The translations under genes and the position numbers were made by a program. This document shows, piece by piece, positions 21,877-31,413 of a DNA stretch of 64,000 nt (its first letter is position 1; every line of letters starts with the position of its first letter). The DNA is taken from NCBI GenBank assembly GCA_963700195.1, contig CAVOWQ010000045.1, forward strand, positions 24,464-88,463, read 5' to 3'. This DNA comes from AP-15 sp963700195. GTDB lineage: Bacteria > Pseudomonadota > Alphaproteobacteria > ATCC43930 > CGMCC-115725. A model generated the notes under the pieces. The model did no database searches. It was given only the letters and a program-made list of their open reading frames with translations, and had not been told where the DNA came from.

Positions 21877-23056
21877 GACGGTCGACGGTGTAGACGACCT
21901 GCCGCTCGTCGACAAAGACATCGTTTATCTGGATCGCTCCGCTCGGCGCCCGCTCCGGAGCGGCAGGAACGAAATAGCCGATCTCGGCTGGCTGATACGG
22001 GTTGGAGGTGTCATAGGCGCGCAACCCGCCGTTAAAGTAAGTTGCGAGGACAATTCGATCGGACTTCCACGCATTCGGCTTCGGCAGGTTTTCGTAAAGG
22101 TTGTGTGCGCCATAGCGCGCGCCGCGCCGCTGGTAAGTGTCGAGCGGCGGCAGCGGGCAGGTCGCGATCGGCACCGGATTGGTCTCGGTCCGCCCGTCGA
22201 CGACCCATACGAGCTTGGGCCAGTCGGCCCCTTCGGTTCGCACACATTCGTCGCTGACGATCAGAAGATTGCGGTCGAAGAACGGAACAACCGTATGGGT
22301 GAACCCGTGATAGGGCGGATGATAGTCCCAGCGCGACACCATTTTCGGCCGGGCCTTGTCGGAGATGTCGAGAATGACCATCCCGCCGTCGATATAGCCG
22401 AGATAGGCGCGGTCGGGGCGCTCGGGATAGACGTTGGTGTTATGCGGGCGGAAGCCGGTGTCGGCGCCTTCGGGATGACGCGCCGGCGGCGGCTCGCTGT
22501 CGCCCTGTCTCGTGCCAGGCAGCCACCAGCGGCCGACCTCGACCGGCTTCGACGGGTTCTTGACGTCGATGATCCGGTAGAACTGATCGTCCCTGGGATG
22601 GGTCGGCGTGAAGTCCGGCGCGCTGGAGCTCATGTGGATGTACTCGCCATCGGCAAACCACAGCTGATGGACGCCGCGCGAATGGGGCCCGGAGCAATCG
22701 AAGAACGTGATCGAGCGCGGGTTTTCCGGCACCGAGATGTCGAACAGCTCGAACCCGGCGGGCTGCAGCCCCTGCTGCGTCGTTTGGTAGGCGACCGCCA
22801 TGATGTCGCCGACCGTCTCCAGCGAGTTCGAGCGCATGTGCGATTGCGGCAGATCAGCCCGGGCGACGATCTTCGGAGCGCGTGGATCGCTGACGTCGAC
22901 GGCGGTGAAGTTTTTCGGCGCGCTCTCATGCGCCAGCCACAGGATGCGCCGCCCATCCTTGGCGATCTGGATCGACATGCCCTCGCCGATCCCGCCAAAC
23001 CCGTCGAGCTCGTGATGTGCGAGCTGCCGAAAATTCCAAATTGCGGTGTCGGCCAT
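21839..23056 (-). CDS. LVIVD-repeat beta-propeller-like protein
   Basis: A 405-residue protein built from repeats of the type FTAVDVSDPRAPKIVARADL, GFELFDISVPENPRSITFFD, FYRIIDVKNPSKPVEVGRWW, GGMVILDISDKARPKMVSRW and YDTSNPYQPAEIGYFVPA. These are the hallmark of LVIVD proteins and predict a beta-propeller. No signal peptide is seen. His-rich spots (HDELDG-like N-terminus, HPPYHGFTHTVV) might bind metal. It is first in a pair with the COG0523 GTPase, whose start it overlaps. It is divergent from an LLM oxidoreductase. Function unknown. Confidence 0.78.
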   Translation of the reverse strand: MADTAIWNFRQLAHHELDGFGGIGEGMSIQIAKDGRRILWLAHESAPKNFTAVDVSDPRAPKIVARADLPQSHMRSNSLETVGDIMAVAYQTTQQGLQPAGFELFDISVPENPRSITFFDCSGPHSRGVHQLWFADGEYIHMSSSAPDFTPTHPRDDQFYRIIDVKNPSKPVEVGRWWLPGTRQGDSEPPPARHPEGADTGFRPHNTNVYPERPDRAYLGYIDGGMVILDISDKARPKMVSRWDYHPPYHGFTHTVVPFFDRNLLIVSDECVRTEGADWPKLVWVVDGRTETNPVPIATCPLPPLDTYQRRGARYGAHNLYENLPKPNAWKSDRIVLATYFNGGLRAYDTSNPYQPAEIGYFVPAAPERAPSGAIQINDVFVDERQVVYTVDRHVGGLYTLEMDF

Positions 23057-23087
23057 CTATGCCCTCTCCCTCTGATGTGTTACCCGT

Positions 23088-23112
23088 CGGCCCCGCGAAA
23101 GCGGGGGTTCAG
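23088..23112. repeat. PAKAGVQ-type palindromic repeat
   Basis: CCCCGC-GAAA-GCGGGG at 23091-23106 forms a 6-bp stem with a GNRA-type tetraloop and is followed by GTTCAGAGCC. It is a variant of the dispersed GGCGAAAGCCGGGGTCCAG element frequent in alphaproteobacteria. It lies between the divergent LVIVD and LLM genes. Confidence 0.6.
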
Positions 23113-23154
23113 AGCCGCCGGACAAAGAGCCTGCGCCGGCCCGCGGAGAACGAA

Positions 23155-24216
23155 ATGCAATTCGGGGTACAGTTCTTTCCCGACGTCAAGCCGGAACAGA
23201 AAGCGGCGGCCGAATATTTTCGAGAGGCGCTCACCCTCGCGGAGGAGGCGGATAATCTCGGCTTCACTCACATCCGGATCGTCGAGCATTATTTCCATCA
23301 CTATGGCGGCTACAGCCCAAACCCGATGGTGTTTCTGGCGGCGGCCGCCCAGCGCACGCGCCACGCCCGTCTGGTAACGGGCGCTGTGCTGCCCGCCTTT
23401 AATCATCCCTTAAAGTTGGCCGGCGAGATCGGCATGCTCGACGCGATCAGCGGCGGGCGGCTCGATGTCGGGTTTGCCCGTGCCTTTCTGCCGCACGAGT
23501 TCCGCCGCTTCGGCCGCTCCCCGGATGAATCGGTCGCCCGTTTCCGCGAAGGCATCGAACAAGTCGAGCTGTTGCTGACCCGCGAGAGCGTGACCCATCA
23601 CGGCCGCTTTCACACGATCGAGAACACGACATCGCTGCCCCGCCCGACCCAAAAGCCGCGCCCCAAATTCTACGTCGCGGCGCTGAACACACCCGAGTCA
23701 TTCGCTTTCGCCGGGCGCATGGGGTATTCGGTCATGGCGATCCCGCTGGGCGGGGCCGTGATGCGGCCGCTGTTGGCTTCGTATCGCGACGCTTGGAAGA
23801 CGGCCGGACACCGTGGCAAGGGCGAGGTCATGCTGGCGTTCCACATGTTCTGCGAAGCCGATGGCGCTCGCGCCCGAGCCTTCGCCAGCCCGTTCATCGA
23901 CGACTATCTCCATTCGCTGGTCGAGGCCGCCTCCGACTGGCTCGACGGCCGTACTTCGCAGGATTATCCCGGCTACGACAAGGTGATCGCGAAGCTCCGG
24001 GAATCGCAGGCGACGGATCAGATCACCTCAGGCGCCGCCTGGATCGGCTCGCCCGAGGAGATCGTGGGCCAGATCCGCCACACGCAGGACGCCTTCGGCG
24101 GCTATGAGCACGCCTCGCTGCAGGTAAATTTCAACATGGTTCCGCTGGATGACGCGCTCGCCTCGATGCGGCTCTTCGCCGAGCAGGTGATGCCGCACTT
24201 TACCCGCGGAGAGTAA
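23155..24216 (+). CDS. LLM class flavin-dependent oxidoreductase
   Basis: A 353-residue luciferase-like protein starting MQFGVQFFPDVKPEQ. Blocks include FTHIRIVEHYFHHYGGYSPN, ARLVTGAVLPAFNHPLKLAG, MLDAISGGRLDVGFARAF, GRMGYSVMAIPLG and AAWIGSPEEIVGQIRHTQ, as in F420- or FMN-dependent alkanal monooxygenase relatives. The upstream in-frame extension is repeat DNA, so ATG 23155 is preferred. The frame is intact. The substrate is not predictable. It shares only the fold with the enzyme at 11.8 kb, not close sequence. Confidence 0.88.
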   Translation: MQFGVQFFPDVKPEQKAAAEYFREALTLAEEADNLGFTHIRIVEHYFHHYGGYSPNPMVFLAAAAQRTRHARLVTGAVLPAFNHPLKLAGEIGMLDAISGGRLDVGFARAFLPHEFRRFGRSPDESVARFREGIEQVELLLTRESVTHHGRFHTIENTTSLPRPTQKPRPKFYVAALNTPESFAFAGRMGYSVMAIPLGGAVMRPLLASYRDAWKTAGHRGKGEVMLAFHMFCEADGARARAFASPFIDDYLHSLVEAASDWLDGRTSQDYPGYDKVIAKLRESQATDQITSGAAWIGSPEEIVGQIRHTQDAFGGYEHASLQVNFNMVPLDDALASMRLFAEQVMPHFTRGE

Positions 24217-24255
24217 TCTGGTTGCTATAAGCCGCCATTTCTGAAGGAAGGAGCC

Positions 24256-24534
24256 ATGCGCAAGTTCATCATCGAGCGCGAGCTGCCGGCAATCGGCAGC
24301 GCCGAACGGCAAGCCCTGCGCGAGGCCGCGCAAAAGTCGAACGCAACGCTGAAGGAACTCGGCCCCGACATTCAATGGGTCGAAAGCTACGTCGCCAACG
24401 ACAAGACGTTTTGCGTTTATCTCGCTCGGGATGAAGCGATCATCCACGAGCACGCCAAACGCAGCGGCTTCCCGGCGAACAAGATAACCGAGGTCCGCCG
24501 GATGATCGATCCGACAACCGCGACCGAGGCATAA
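24256..24534 (+). CDS. DUF4242 domain protein
   Basis: 92 residues starting after a strong GAAGGAAGGAG ribosome site. The sequence MRKFIIERELPAIGSAER, then IQWVESYVANDKTFCVYLA and HAKRSGFPANKITEVRRMID, matches the small ferredoxin-like DUF4242 family, some members of which bind nickel. Cys at CVYLA and His at IIHEHAKRSG are candidate ligands. It lies 39 bases after the LLM oxidoreductase and is probably cotranscribed with it. Confidence 0.82.
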   Translation: MRKFIIERELPAIGSAERQALREAAQKSNATLKELGPDIQWVESYVANDKTFCVYLARDEAIIHEHAKRSGFPANKITEVRRMIDPTTATEA

Positions 24535-24653
24535 GAGCCTAGCGGCACAGAGGCGGGGCCTCCCAAGAAACCCCGAGACCGGGTTAACCCGCGCGCTCGA
24601 GATCTGCCATGAAAACCGAGCCGAAAAGCGCTCGTTTAAAGGGCAAGATCATC

Positions 24654-24700
24654 ATTCCGCGCGGCCCGCGGGCTCTCCGGCAGAGCCCGCGGTCCGGAAT
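24654..24700. repeat. Strong intergenic inverted repeat
   Basis: A perfect 11-bp stem (CCGCGGGCTCT at 24666-24676 and its complement at 24682-24692) has a 5-base loop. It is flanked by a second complementary pair, ATTCCG at 24654 and CGGAAT at 24695. There is no T-run. It fits either a dispersed palindromic repeat or a bidirectional transcription barrier between the DUF4242 gene and the converging minus-strand block. The rest of 24535-24815 holds no gene I can see. Confidence 0.6.
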
Positions 24701-24814
24701 GACCGGGTGAAGTAACAGGCCGTCTTTATCCAGATGGCGTGCCGGGCTTCGGAGTGTGCTGAAAGGCTCACGCATTTCGATCTCGGCGTGGCTGTTCATC
24801 CGTGTGGTTTATCT

Positions 24815-25006
24815 TCAGTAATGGTTCGTCGTAGGCCGGACCTTGCCTCTGAAGACCGTGTAGCTGATGACCGTGTAGAGCAGCATCAGCGGGAAGACGA
24901 AGAGACCCTCGCCCCAGAACATGAAGGCGGGGCTAGAATGGGGTGCGGCAGCTTCTTCGGGGGTGATCGAGAACGGGATCATGTAAGGCCAGAACGAGAT
25001 CGCCAA
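24815..25006 (-). pseudogene. Duplicated 3' end of cydB
   Basis: This segment encodes the last 63 residues of a CydB, including MIPFSITPEEAAAPHSS and FWGEGLFVFPLMLLYTVISY and ending VRPTTNHY. It is very similar (roughly nine bases in ten by eye) to the end of the intact cydB at 27039. Homology stops abruptly at about 25005, so no start, haem-binding part or N-terminus is present. It lies directly after the mqo gene on the same strand. A decayed paralogue or partial duplication. Confidence 0.75.
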
Positions 25007-25060
25007 ATCGCGTAATTTGAGGCGTCTGCTTGAGGGACCGGCCGGTCAATGGCGCCCGCA

Positions 25061-26560
25061 TCAAATATTCTCTACCTTCAACATGGGTGCAGTATCTGCG
25101 CGGGTCTTGCGGCAGGCGTCTGCATCCTGGGCGAGATCGATCCCGTATGTCGGAATAATCTCCTTTAGCTTGGGGAGCCAGGCGTTCTCGGTGAGTTCGC
25201 TCGCGAAACACTTTTCGAGTACGCTAACGGCGATGAAGGCTGCGGTGGACGCCCCAGGTGAGGCGCCGAGCAGGGCGACAAGGGATTTGTCCTCGGCCGC
25301 GACCAGTTCGGTGCCGAACTCCAACTCACCGCCCCTCTGTTCGTCGGGCTTGATGATCTGAACCCGTTGCCCGGCAACCGCTTCGCGCCAGTCGCTTCGC
25401 GCGGCTTTGGGAAAGAATTGGCGAAGAGCAGCGAACTTGTGTGCCGAGCTTTGCAAGACCTGACCAATCAGATACTCAGTCAGCGCGATGTTGTCTCGCG
25501 CCACTGCCAGCAGAGGCAGGATGTTGCCGGGCCTGATTGACTCGAAAAGGTCGGTCAGCGAGCCGTGCTTCAGGAACCTCGTGGAGAAGCCGGCATAGGG
25601 TCCGAACAACAACGACTTCTTGCCTTCGATGATGCGGGTGTCGAGGTGCGGCACCGACATCGGCGGGGATCCATGTTCGGCCTTGCCGTAGACCTTGGCG
25701 TGATGGCGGTCGCTTACTGCGCTCTCGTCGCAGCGCAGCCAGATTCCACTGACCGGAAAACCGCCATACCCATGACCTTCGGGGATGCGCGACTTCTGGA
25801 GCAGCTCGATGGCATCCCCACCGGCGCCAATGAATACGAATTTGGCCGTCACTGCGTTGCGCTCTTGCGTGTCGACGTCCTCGATACCCACCCGCCAGGC
25901 GCCGCCGTGGTCACGGTCGAGATCCACGACACGATGGTTGTAATGCACTGAAACGCCGGGCTGGGCGGAAAGATGCTTCACAAGCAAGTGTGTCAACGCG
26001 CCGTAGTCGACGTCCGTGCCAGTGATAATGCGAGTTGCCGCGAACGGCTCCTCGTCGCTGCGGCCGTCCATGATCAGCGGTGCCCACTCGGTGATCTTGG
26101 CTCGATTCTCGGTGTACTCCATTCCGCAGTAGCAATGGCTGCGCGGACATCGCGTCAAAGCGCTTGCGCAAGAAGGCGACGTTGTCCTGCCCCCAGACAA
26201 AGCTCATGTGCGGGCAGGGATGGATGAAGGCGCGCGGGTCTGGGATCGCGTCTTTGCGGACCAGGTAGGACCATAGCTGGCGCGACAGGTCGAACTCTGT
26301 GTTGACCTTGAGCGCCTCGGAGATGTCGACGCTCCCGTCGGCGCGCTGAGGCGTGTAGTTCAGCTCGCAATTGGCCGCGTGGCCGGTGCCCGCATTGTTC
26401 CAGGCCTGCGAGCTCTCCTGCCCGCAATCCTCAAGCGTCTCGAATATCGAGATGCTGAGCGAGGGCTCGAGCTCCTTGAGCACGGTGCCAGGGTGGCGCT
26501 CATGATGCCCGCGCCGATCAGCACGACGTCGAGCGCGCCAGGGTCTTGGGTCTGGATCAT
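25061..26560 (-). CDS. mqo: Malate:quinone oxidoreductase, frameshifted
   Basis: FAD-dependent membrane-associated enzyme oxidising malate to oxaloacetate and reducing quinone. The first frame carries the dinucleotide loop DVVLIGAGIMSATL. The second carries LKELEPSLSISIFETLEDCG, QAWNNAGTGHAANCELNYTP and FVWGQDNVAFLRKRFDAMSA. The third carries HCYCGMEYTENRAKITEWAP, KFVFIGAGGDAIELLQKS, GIPEGHGYGGFPVSG-type and LLGASPGASTAAFIAVSVLE, all MQO blocks. Two shifts near 26485 and 26145 separate the frames with no lost residues, which favours sequencing error. Joined length is about 500 residues, as expected. Confidence 0.88.
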
Positions 26561-26580
26561 GAACGGGCTTTCCCTTTTGT

Positions 26581-26985
26581 TCAGCTTGGCGACGAACCGG
26601 GCGAGTTGGCGACGAACGGCGCCTCGACGCCTGGGCTAAGGATCACATAGGCCCGGCGCCAGGGATTCTCGTCGACAAGCTTCCAGCTGTGCCCGGTTCC
26701 TGCGGTGTCCTCAGCAAGGAGGATGTCGCCCGGGTGCAGCATGAAGTGCTCGCCCGTGCGCGTCTGGAAGTCGAGCGTGCCGCTCAGGGTGATGACGAAC
26801 TGGCGGGCCGGCGCGTCGTGCCATTCGAAGGCGCCACCGGCTCTCGTCTCGCGGAACGAGATGCTAACGACGTCGACGGTGCCGCTGAGAATGTCACCGC
26901 GTTCGCCCTTGGGAAGGTCAATTACGCCTTCCTCGAAATACGAGTTGTCGTCGTCTCCGGTCCAAAGCCGGATACAGCGTATCAT
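26581..26985 (-). CDS. Cupin domain protein
   Basis: A 134-residue single cupin starting MIRCIRLWTGDDDNSYF after a CAAGGAG ribosome site. The conserved barrel is seen in GGAFEWHDAPARQFVITLSG and HFMLHPGDILLAEDTAGTGH. The His residues in WHDAP, EHFML and GTGH are potential metal ligands. It lies between mqo and cydB on the same strand and is probably in that transcript. Its role there is unknown. Confidence 0.75.
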   Translation of the reverse strand: MIRCIRLWTGDDDNSYFEEGVIDLPKGERGDILSGTVDVVSISFRETRAGGAFEWHDAPARQFVITLSGTLDFQTRTGEHFMLHPGDILLAEDTAGTGHSWKLVDENPWRRAYVILSPGVEAPFVANSPGSSPS

Positions 26986-27038
26986 TGAGAGTCTCCTTGT
27001 TCTGGTCCGGACTCGCTGCCATGGTCGTTGCTCTTATT

Positions 27039-28025
27039 TCAGTAGTGGTCGGCGGTAGGCCGGACCTTGCCTCTAAAGACGGTGTAGCTGATCACGGTGT
27101 AGAGCAGCATCAGCGGGAAGACGAAGAGACCCTCGCCCCAGAACATGAAGGCGAGACTGGAATGCGGTGCGGCGGCTTCTTCGATGGTGATCGAGAACGG
27201 GATCATGTAGGGCCAGAACGAGATCGCCAGTGTGCCGAACGCCGCCGCGAAAATGAGTGCCACCATGTGGAATGGCACTCCATCCCGGCGACTCCGAACG
27301 CTCTCGGCCGCCACGAGCGCCGCGATGACGCCGATCGCCGGGAAGACGAATAAGTACGGCCGCTCGAGCCATCGGTGCACGACCCGAAGGTTCTCGGCCA
27401 GGGCATAGCCGAAGACGACCACCAGAAAGACGAGCAGTGCAATTGCGAGATACGGAATCAGACGATACGCCTCCTCGCGGACATCGCCTTCGCATTTCCT
27501 TACCAGCCAGCAAGCACCGAGCAGGGCATAACCGAGACACAGGCCGACGCCGCACAGCATCGCAAAGGGACTGAACCAACCGAAATCGCCGCCGGTGTAT
27601 TGGCCGTTGGCGATCGGAAGCTGCTCCACGAGGGCGCCTACAATCATGCCTTGGATGAAAGCAGCGACAAGGGACCCTCCCGCAAAGCCGGTGTCCCAGA
27701 TCCAGCGCAGCCGCTCCGTCTTGCTACGGTATTCGAACGCGACGCCGCGCAGGATCAGGCCCGCCAGCGCCAGCAGCACCGGCAGATAAAACGCCGACAG
27801 CAACGTCGCGTAGACGACCGGAAAGGCCCCCCAGAGAACCACTCCGGCCACGACAAGCCACGTCTCGTTGCCATCCCACATCGGCGCAATCGCGCTCAAC
27901 ATCGCGCGCCGCCGCGTCTCGTCGTGCGTCAAACCGAAGAGGATGCCGACCCCGAGATCGAACCCGTCGAGCAGCACATAGAGGAGTATGCTGACGGCCA
28001 GAATGGCCACCCAGAACATGACCAC
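27039..28025 (-). CDS. cydB: Cytochrome bd ubiquinol oxidase subunit II
   Basis: Membrane subunit of the bd/CIO-type terminal oxidase. About 328 residues with eight or so hydrophobic helices; motifs are LLYVLLDGFDLGVGILFG, IAPMWDGNETWLVVAGVVLW and FWGEGLFVFPLMLLYTVISY. The GTG at 28025 follows CAGGAG at good spacing and precedes an ATG two codons later (28019), so either could be the start. It follows cydA by two bases. The frame is intact. Two partial copies of its 3' end lie at 24815 and 34854. Confidence 0.92.
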   Translation of the reverse strand: MVMFWVAILAVSILLYVLLDGFDLGVGILFGLTHDETRRRAMLSAIAPMWDGNETWLVVAGVVLWGAFPVVYATLLSAFYLPVLLALAGLILRGVAFEYRSKTERLRWIWDTGFAGGSLVAAFIQGMIVGALVEQLPIANGQYTGGDFGWFSPFAMLCGVGLCLGYALLGACWLVRKCEGDVREEAYRLIPYLAIALLVFLVVVFGYALAENLRVVHRWLERPYLFVFPAIGVIAALVAAESVRSRRDGVPFHMVALIFAAAFGTLAISFWPYMIPFSITIEEAAAPHSSLAFMFWGEGLFVFPLMLLYTVISYTVFRGKVRPTADHY

Positions 28026-28027
28026 GG

Positions 28028-29447
28028 CTATTCTCCTGCGGGGAGGTGGTGAGCGTCCGGCGCGAGCTGATGCTCGTGGACGACCGACATCGGGCGGTTC
28101 GGAACTGCGGCGGCGGGGGGCAGAACCAGGCGCCCTTCCGGTCCAGCGCGCAGCAGCCGATAGATGTAATAGGTTCCGAACGCGAAGATGAAGCTGTAGA
28201 CGACGCAGTAAACAGCCAGCGAGATTTCCACCGTGCGGGCGGTCAGGAACGGCGTCATCGCCTCGGCGGTCCGCAACACGCCGTACACCACCCAGGGCTG
28301 GCGCCCGACCTCGGCAGTGACCCAGCCGCTCAGTATCGCGATGAAGGGTAGCGGAAAGTTGAGGAACGTCGCCCAAAGAAGCAGCCGGTTCTGCTCGATT
28401 CGCCCCTTATGGATTAGATACGAGCCGATCCAGGCGATCGCCAGCATCACAGCCCAACAGCCGACCATGATACGGAAGCTGAAGAATGGGATCGCCACCG
28501 GCGGCCAATTCTCGGGCGGGATGCTCTCGAGCCCGACCTCTCCCGCCGAGAGGTCGTCCGAGTCGATCAAGCTCCCGAAAGGCGGAGGCAGCGTAATTGC
28601 GAACAGGTTTCGATGGTTCTCCTCATCCGGCCAGGCCAGCAGCACCTCGGAAGCCGGCTTCTCGTCGTGCCACCGGGCCTCGATCGCTGCCATTTTCGCC
28701 GGCTGGTGGTGAACGATATACTCACCATTGAGGTGGCCGAAGACGAGCTGGGCGGGGAGCAGCACGGCTGCGAAATACAATCCCATCCGGAGCATGACTC
28801 GCGCCTCGGCGGCAAAGATCCCGCGCAACACGTACCACGCTCCGGTGGCGGCGACGCACACGGCGCCGGTGAGATAGGAAGCAAGCAGCATGTGCGGGAA
28901 GCGCACCCACACGACCGGGCTGAACAGGATCTTGGCCCAGTCGTTCGGAGCAAAGGCCCCATTCTCCATTACATAGCCGGTCGGCACCTGCATCCAGCTG
29001 TTGTTGACCATGATCCAGAAGGCGGAGAGCGTGGTTCCCAACGCCACCATCGCCGTCGAAAACAAATAGAACCACGGCGGTACGCGAGGCCGCCCAAACA
29101 GCAAGATGCCAAAGAAGCTGGCCTCGAGGAAAAAGGCAGTGAAGGTCTCGTAAGAGAGCAGCGGGCCCTGGATCGGTCCTGACATTCGCGACAGCACGCT
29201 CCAGTTCGTGCCGAACTGGAACGCCATGACGACCCCGGAGACGACACCCAGCCCAAACGCGACGCCGAAGATCTTGAGCCAGAACTCGAAGACGAGACGG
29301 TAGACCGGGACGCCCGGTCCACAAATGCAGAGCTTCGAGCACAGTGAGCCAAGCCGCGAGGCCGATCGTGAAGGACGGGAAGATGATGTGGAACGCAACC
29401 GTCGATCCGAACTGGATGCGGGACAGCAAAAGCGCCGTGAGGTCCAT
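28028..29447 (-). CDS. cydA: Cytochrome bd ubiquinol oxidase subunit I, one frameshift
   Basis: Quinol-oxidising, haem-carrying subunit I. It starts MDLTALLLSRIQFGSTVAFH and shifts frame near 29305, after LEALHLWTGRP. It continues YRLVFEFWLKIFGVAFGLGV, FQFGTNWSVLSRMSGPIQG, GYVMENGAFAPNDWAKILFS and GWVTAEVGRQPWVVYGVLRT. Length is about 470 residues with a short region between the quinol-loop helices, which fits the cyanide-insensitive (CioA-like) short-Q-loop group. The oxidase reduces O2 without pumping protons. In operon with cydB. A relic of a second cydA start lies at 34989. Confidence 0.9.
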
Positions 29448-29613
29448 TGTCGTTGCCCTCTACTCGGCCGTAACCGGTCAAACGCGGGACCTGACCAGGT
29501 GATCCATCATCTGAACGCATCTCGGAAATCAACCGAGAGTCGCCAAAGTCTCATCGTCACCCCCGCGGTTCTGTCGGGGACAATTGCAGGTCAGTGGCTC
29601 CCAGCACCAATAA

Positions 29614-31309
29614 TCAACCGCCCGTAACGGCCAGCACCGCCTCTTTGATCTTGGCGCGCGCGACCTGCCCGAGCAGCTCGAGGTCGAGGTGCGGCACGTT
29701 GGGAAGCTCGTTGGCCGCGACCACGGCGTCGACGATCGCCGGTCCGTCAACCGCCAGGGCGTCGCTGATCGCTTTCTTCAGCTCGTCGGGCTTGCGCGCC
29801 ACGAAGCCGTGGCCACCGCAGGCGCGCGCGAATGCGGCGAAATCCGGATTGGGAAAGTCAATGCCCTGCCGGTAGGGCGCCACCCCGATCGACTCGGCCT
29901 CCAGCCGGATCAAGCCAAACGCGGCGTTATTGTAGATGACAACCTTGACCGGCAGCTTGTGGTGAACCGCGGTGAGGAACTCGCACATCAACATGTTGAA
30001 GCCGCCGTCGCCGGCCAGCGCGATCACCTGCCGCGCCGCGGTCGAGCGCCTGGATGCCGTTGGCCTGCCCGAGCGCCGTTCCGACGGCACCATTGTTGAA
30101 CGACCCGATGATGCGCTGCGATCCGCTTTGCCGGATCCAGTTGGCGGACCACAGCGTATTGAGGCCGGTGTCGAGCACGAAGACCGCGTCCCGGTTGGCG
30201 AGATCGCTGACCGCGCGGGCGACCGCCTGTGGATGGATGCAATCGGCGCTGCGCGCGAGATCAGCCTGCTGGTCGAGCTTGCGGTCCCAGGCGCGGCGCT
30301 CCTCCGTGAGCCGGTCCCAGTAGCTCGTGTCGGTTTTCGGCGCGACCTGCTCGATGAGCAGTTTGAGCGTCGGCCGCGCCGAGCCAAGCACGCCGAGCGC
30401 GGTTGGCGCACGGCGGCCGAGCACCTCGGGCCGCTCGTCGATCTGCACGACCACCGGCCGGTTCGGCAGGAAATTCGAATACGGATAATCGGTGCCCACC
30501 ATCAGCAGCAAATCAGCACTCATGACCGCATTGTAGACCGGCTTCGAACCGATAAAGCCGATGCCACCCATCCAGTGTGGATCATCATAAGGCATGATGT
30601 CCTGGCCCTTGACGGAATGGATCAGCGGCGCCTTGAGACGGTCGGATAGGGCCTGCAGCTCCGCTGCGGCTCCATGGCAGCCGTTACCGCACATGATGAG
30701 AACACTGCCGGCCGCGTCAATCCGGCTCGCGATACGGGCTACGTCCTCCGCACTCGCCGCGATCTCTGGGCGCGGTTGCAGAGTATCCACGCTGGCAACG
30801 CCGCCGTCGGTCCGTGCCGAGATGACGTCTTGCGGCAATGTGAGATGAGCAACGCCGCGGCCCGCATAGGCCGCAGCGATCGCCTGATGGATGACGGCGG
30901 GAGCCTGCTCCGGCGACGTGATGGTTTCCGTGTAGAGCGACACATCGCGAAACAGCAGATCGGGCTTGGTGGTTTGGATGTAATCGACGCCCTGCATTTT
31001 GCGCGGCATGTCGCCGGAGAGCGCGAGCACGGGCGCGTGGTCGCGCGCCGCTTCGTAAAGGCCCGCGACCAGATGGGTACTGCCCGGCCCGGTGGTGCCG
31101 GCGCAGACCGCAAGACGGCCGGTGAGCTTGGCCTGACCAGACGCCGCCAGAGCCGCGCCCTCTTCATGGCGAACGCCAATCCATTCGATGGAGGAGTGTC
31201 GCACGGCATCGGCCAGCGGATTGAGCGAGTCGCCGATCAGAGCAAAAATCTGCTTGACGCCGATGTGCTCAAGCACACCGACCAAGGTCTCCGCGACTGT
31301 TTGAGCCAT
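29614..31309 (-). CDS. PoxB-like thiamine-diphosphate enzyme (pyruvate:quinone dehydrogenase type), one frameshift
   Basis: TPP enzyme family of PoxB, pyruvate oxidase and acetolactate synthase. The N-terminal PYR domain has IFALIGDSLNPLADAV with the catalytic Glu in IGVRHEEGAALAAS. The central FAD-type domain has SVLIMCGNGCHGAAAE. The C-terminal PP domain has the diphosphate-Mg motif VIALAGDGGFNMLMCEFL and VVIYNNAAFGLIRLEAES. The GDGGF...NN motif is intact. The shift near 30045 falls just before it. Joined length is about 565 residues. The likely reaction is decarboxylation of pyruvate to acetate with electrons passed to quinone; other 2-ketoacids are possible. A paralogue is at 40059. Confidence 0.8.
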
Positions 31310-31413
31310 GTATTCCTCCGACGTATTGCTGGCAGCTAAGCATCGATATAGCAGGGAACGAAGAGCCCGATCCGCATTGGTCGCCTATCTGTTCAAGTGC
31401 CGCAGCGTGAAGC

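Noticed and set aside
24650..24700. Strong hairpin as a rho-independent terminator
   Set aside because: No T-run follows on either strand; it fits a dispersed palindrome better.
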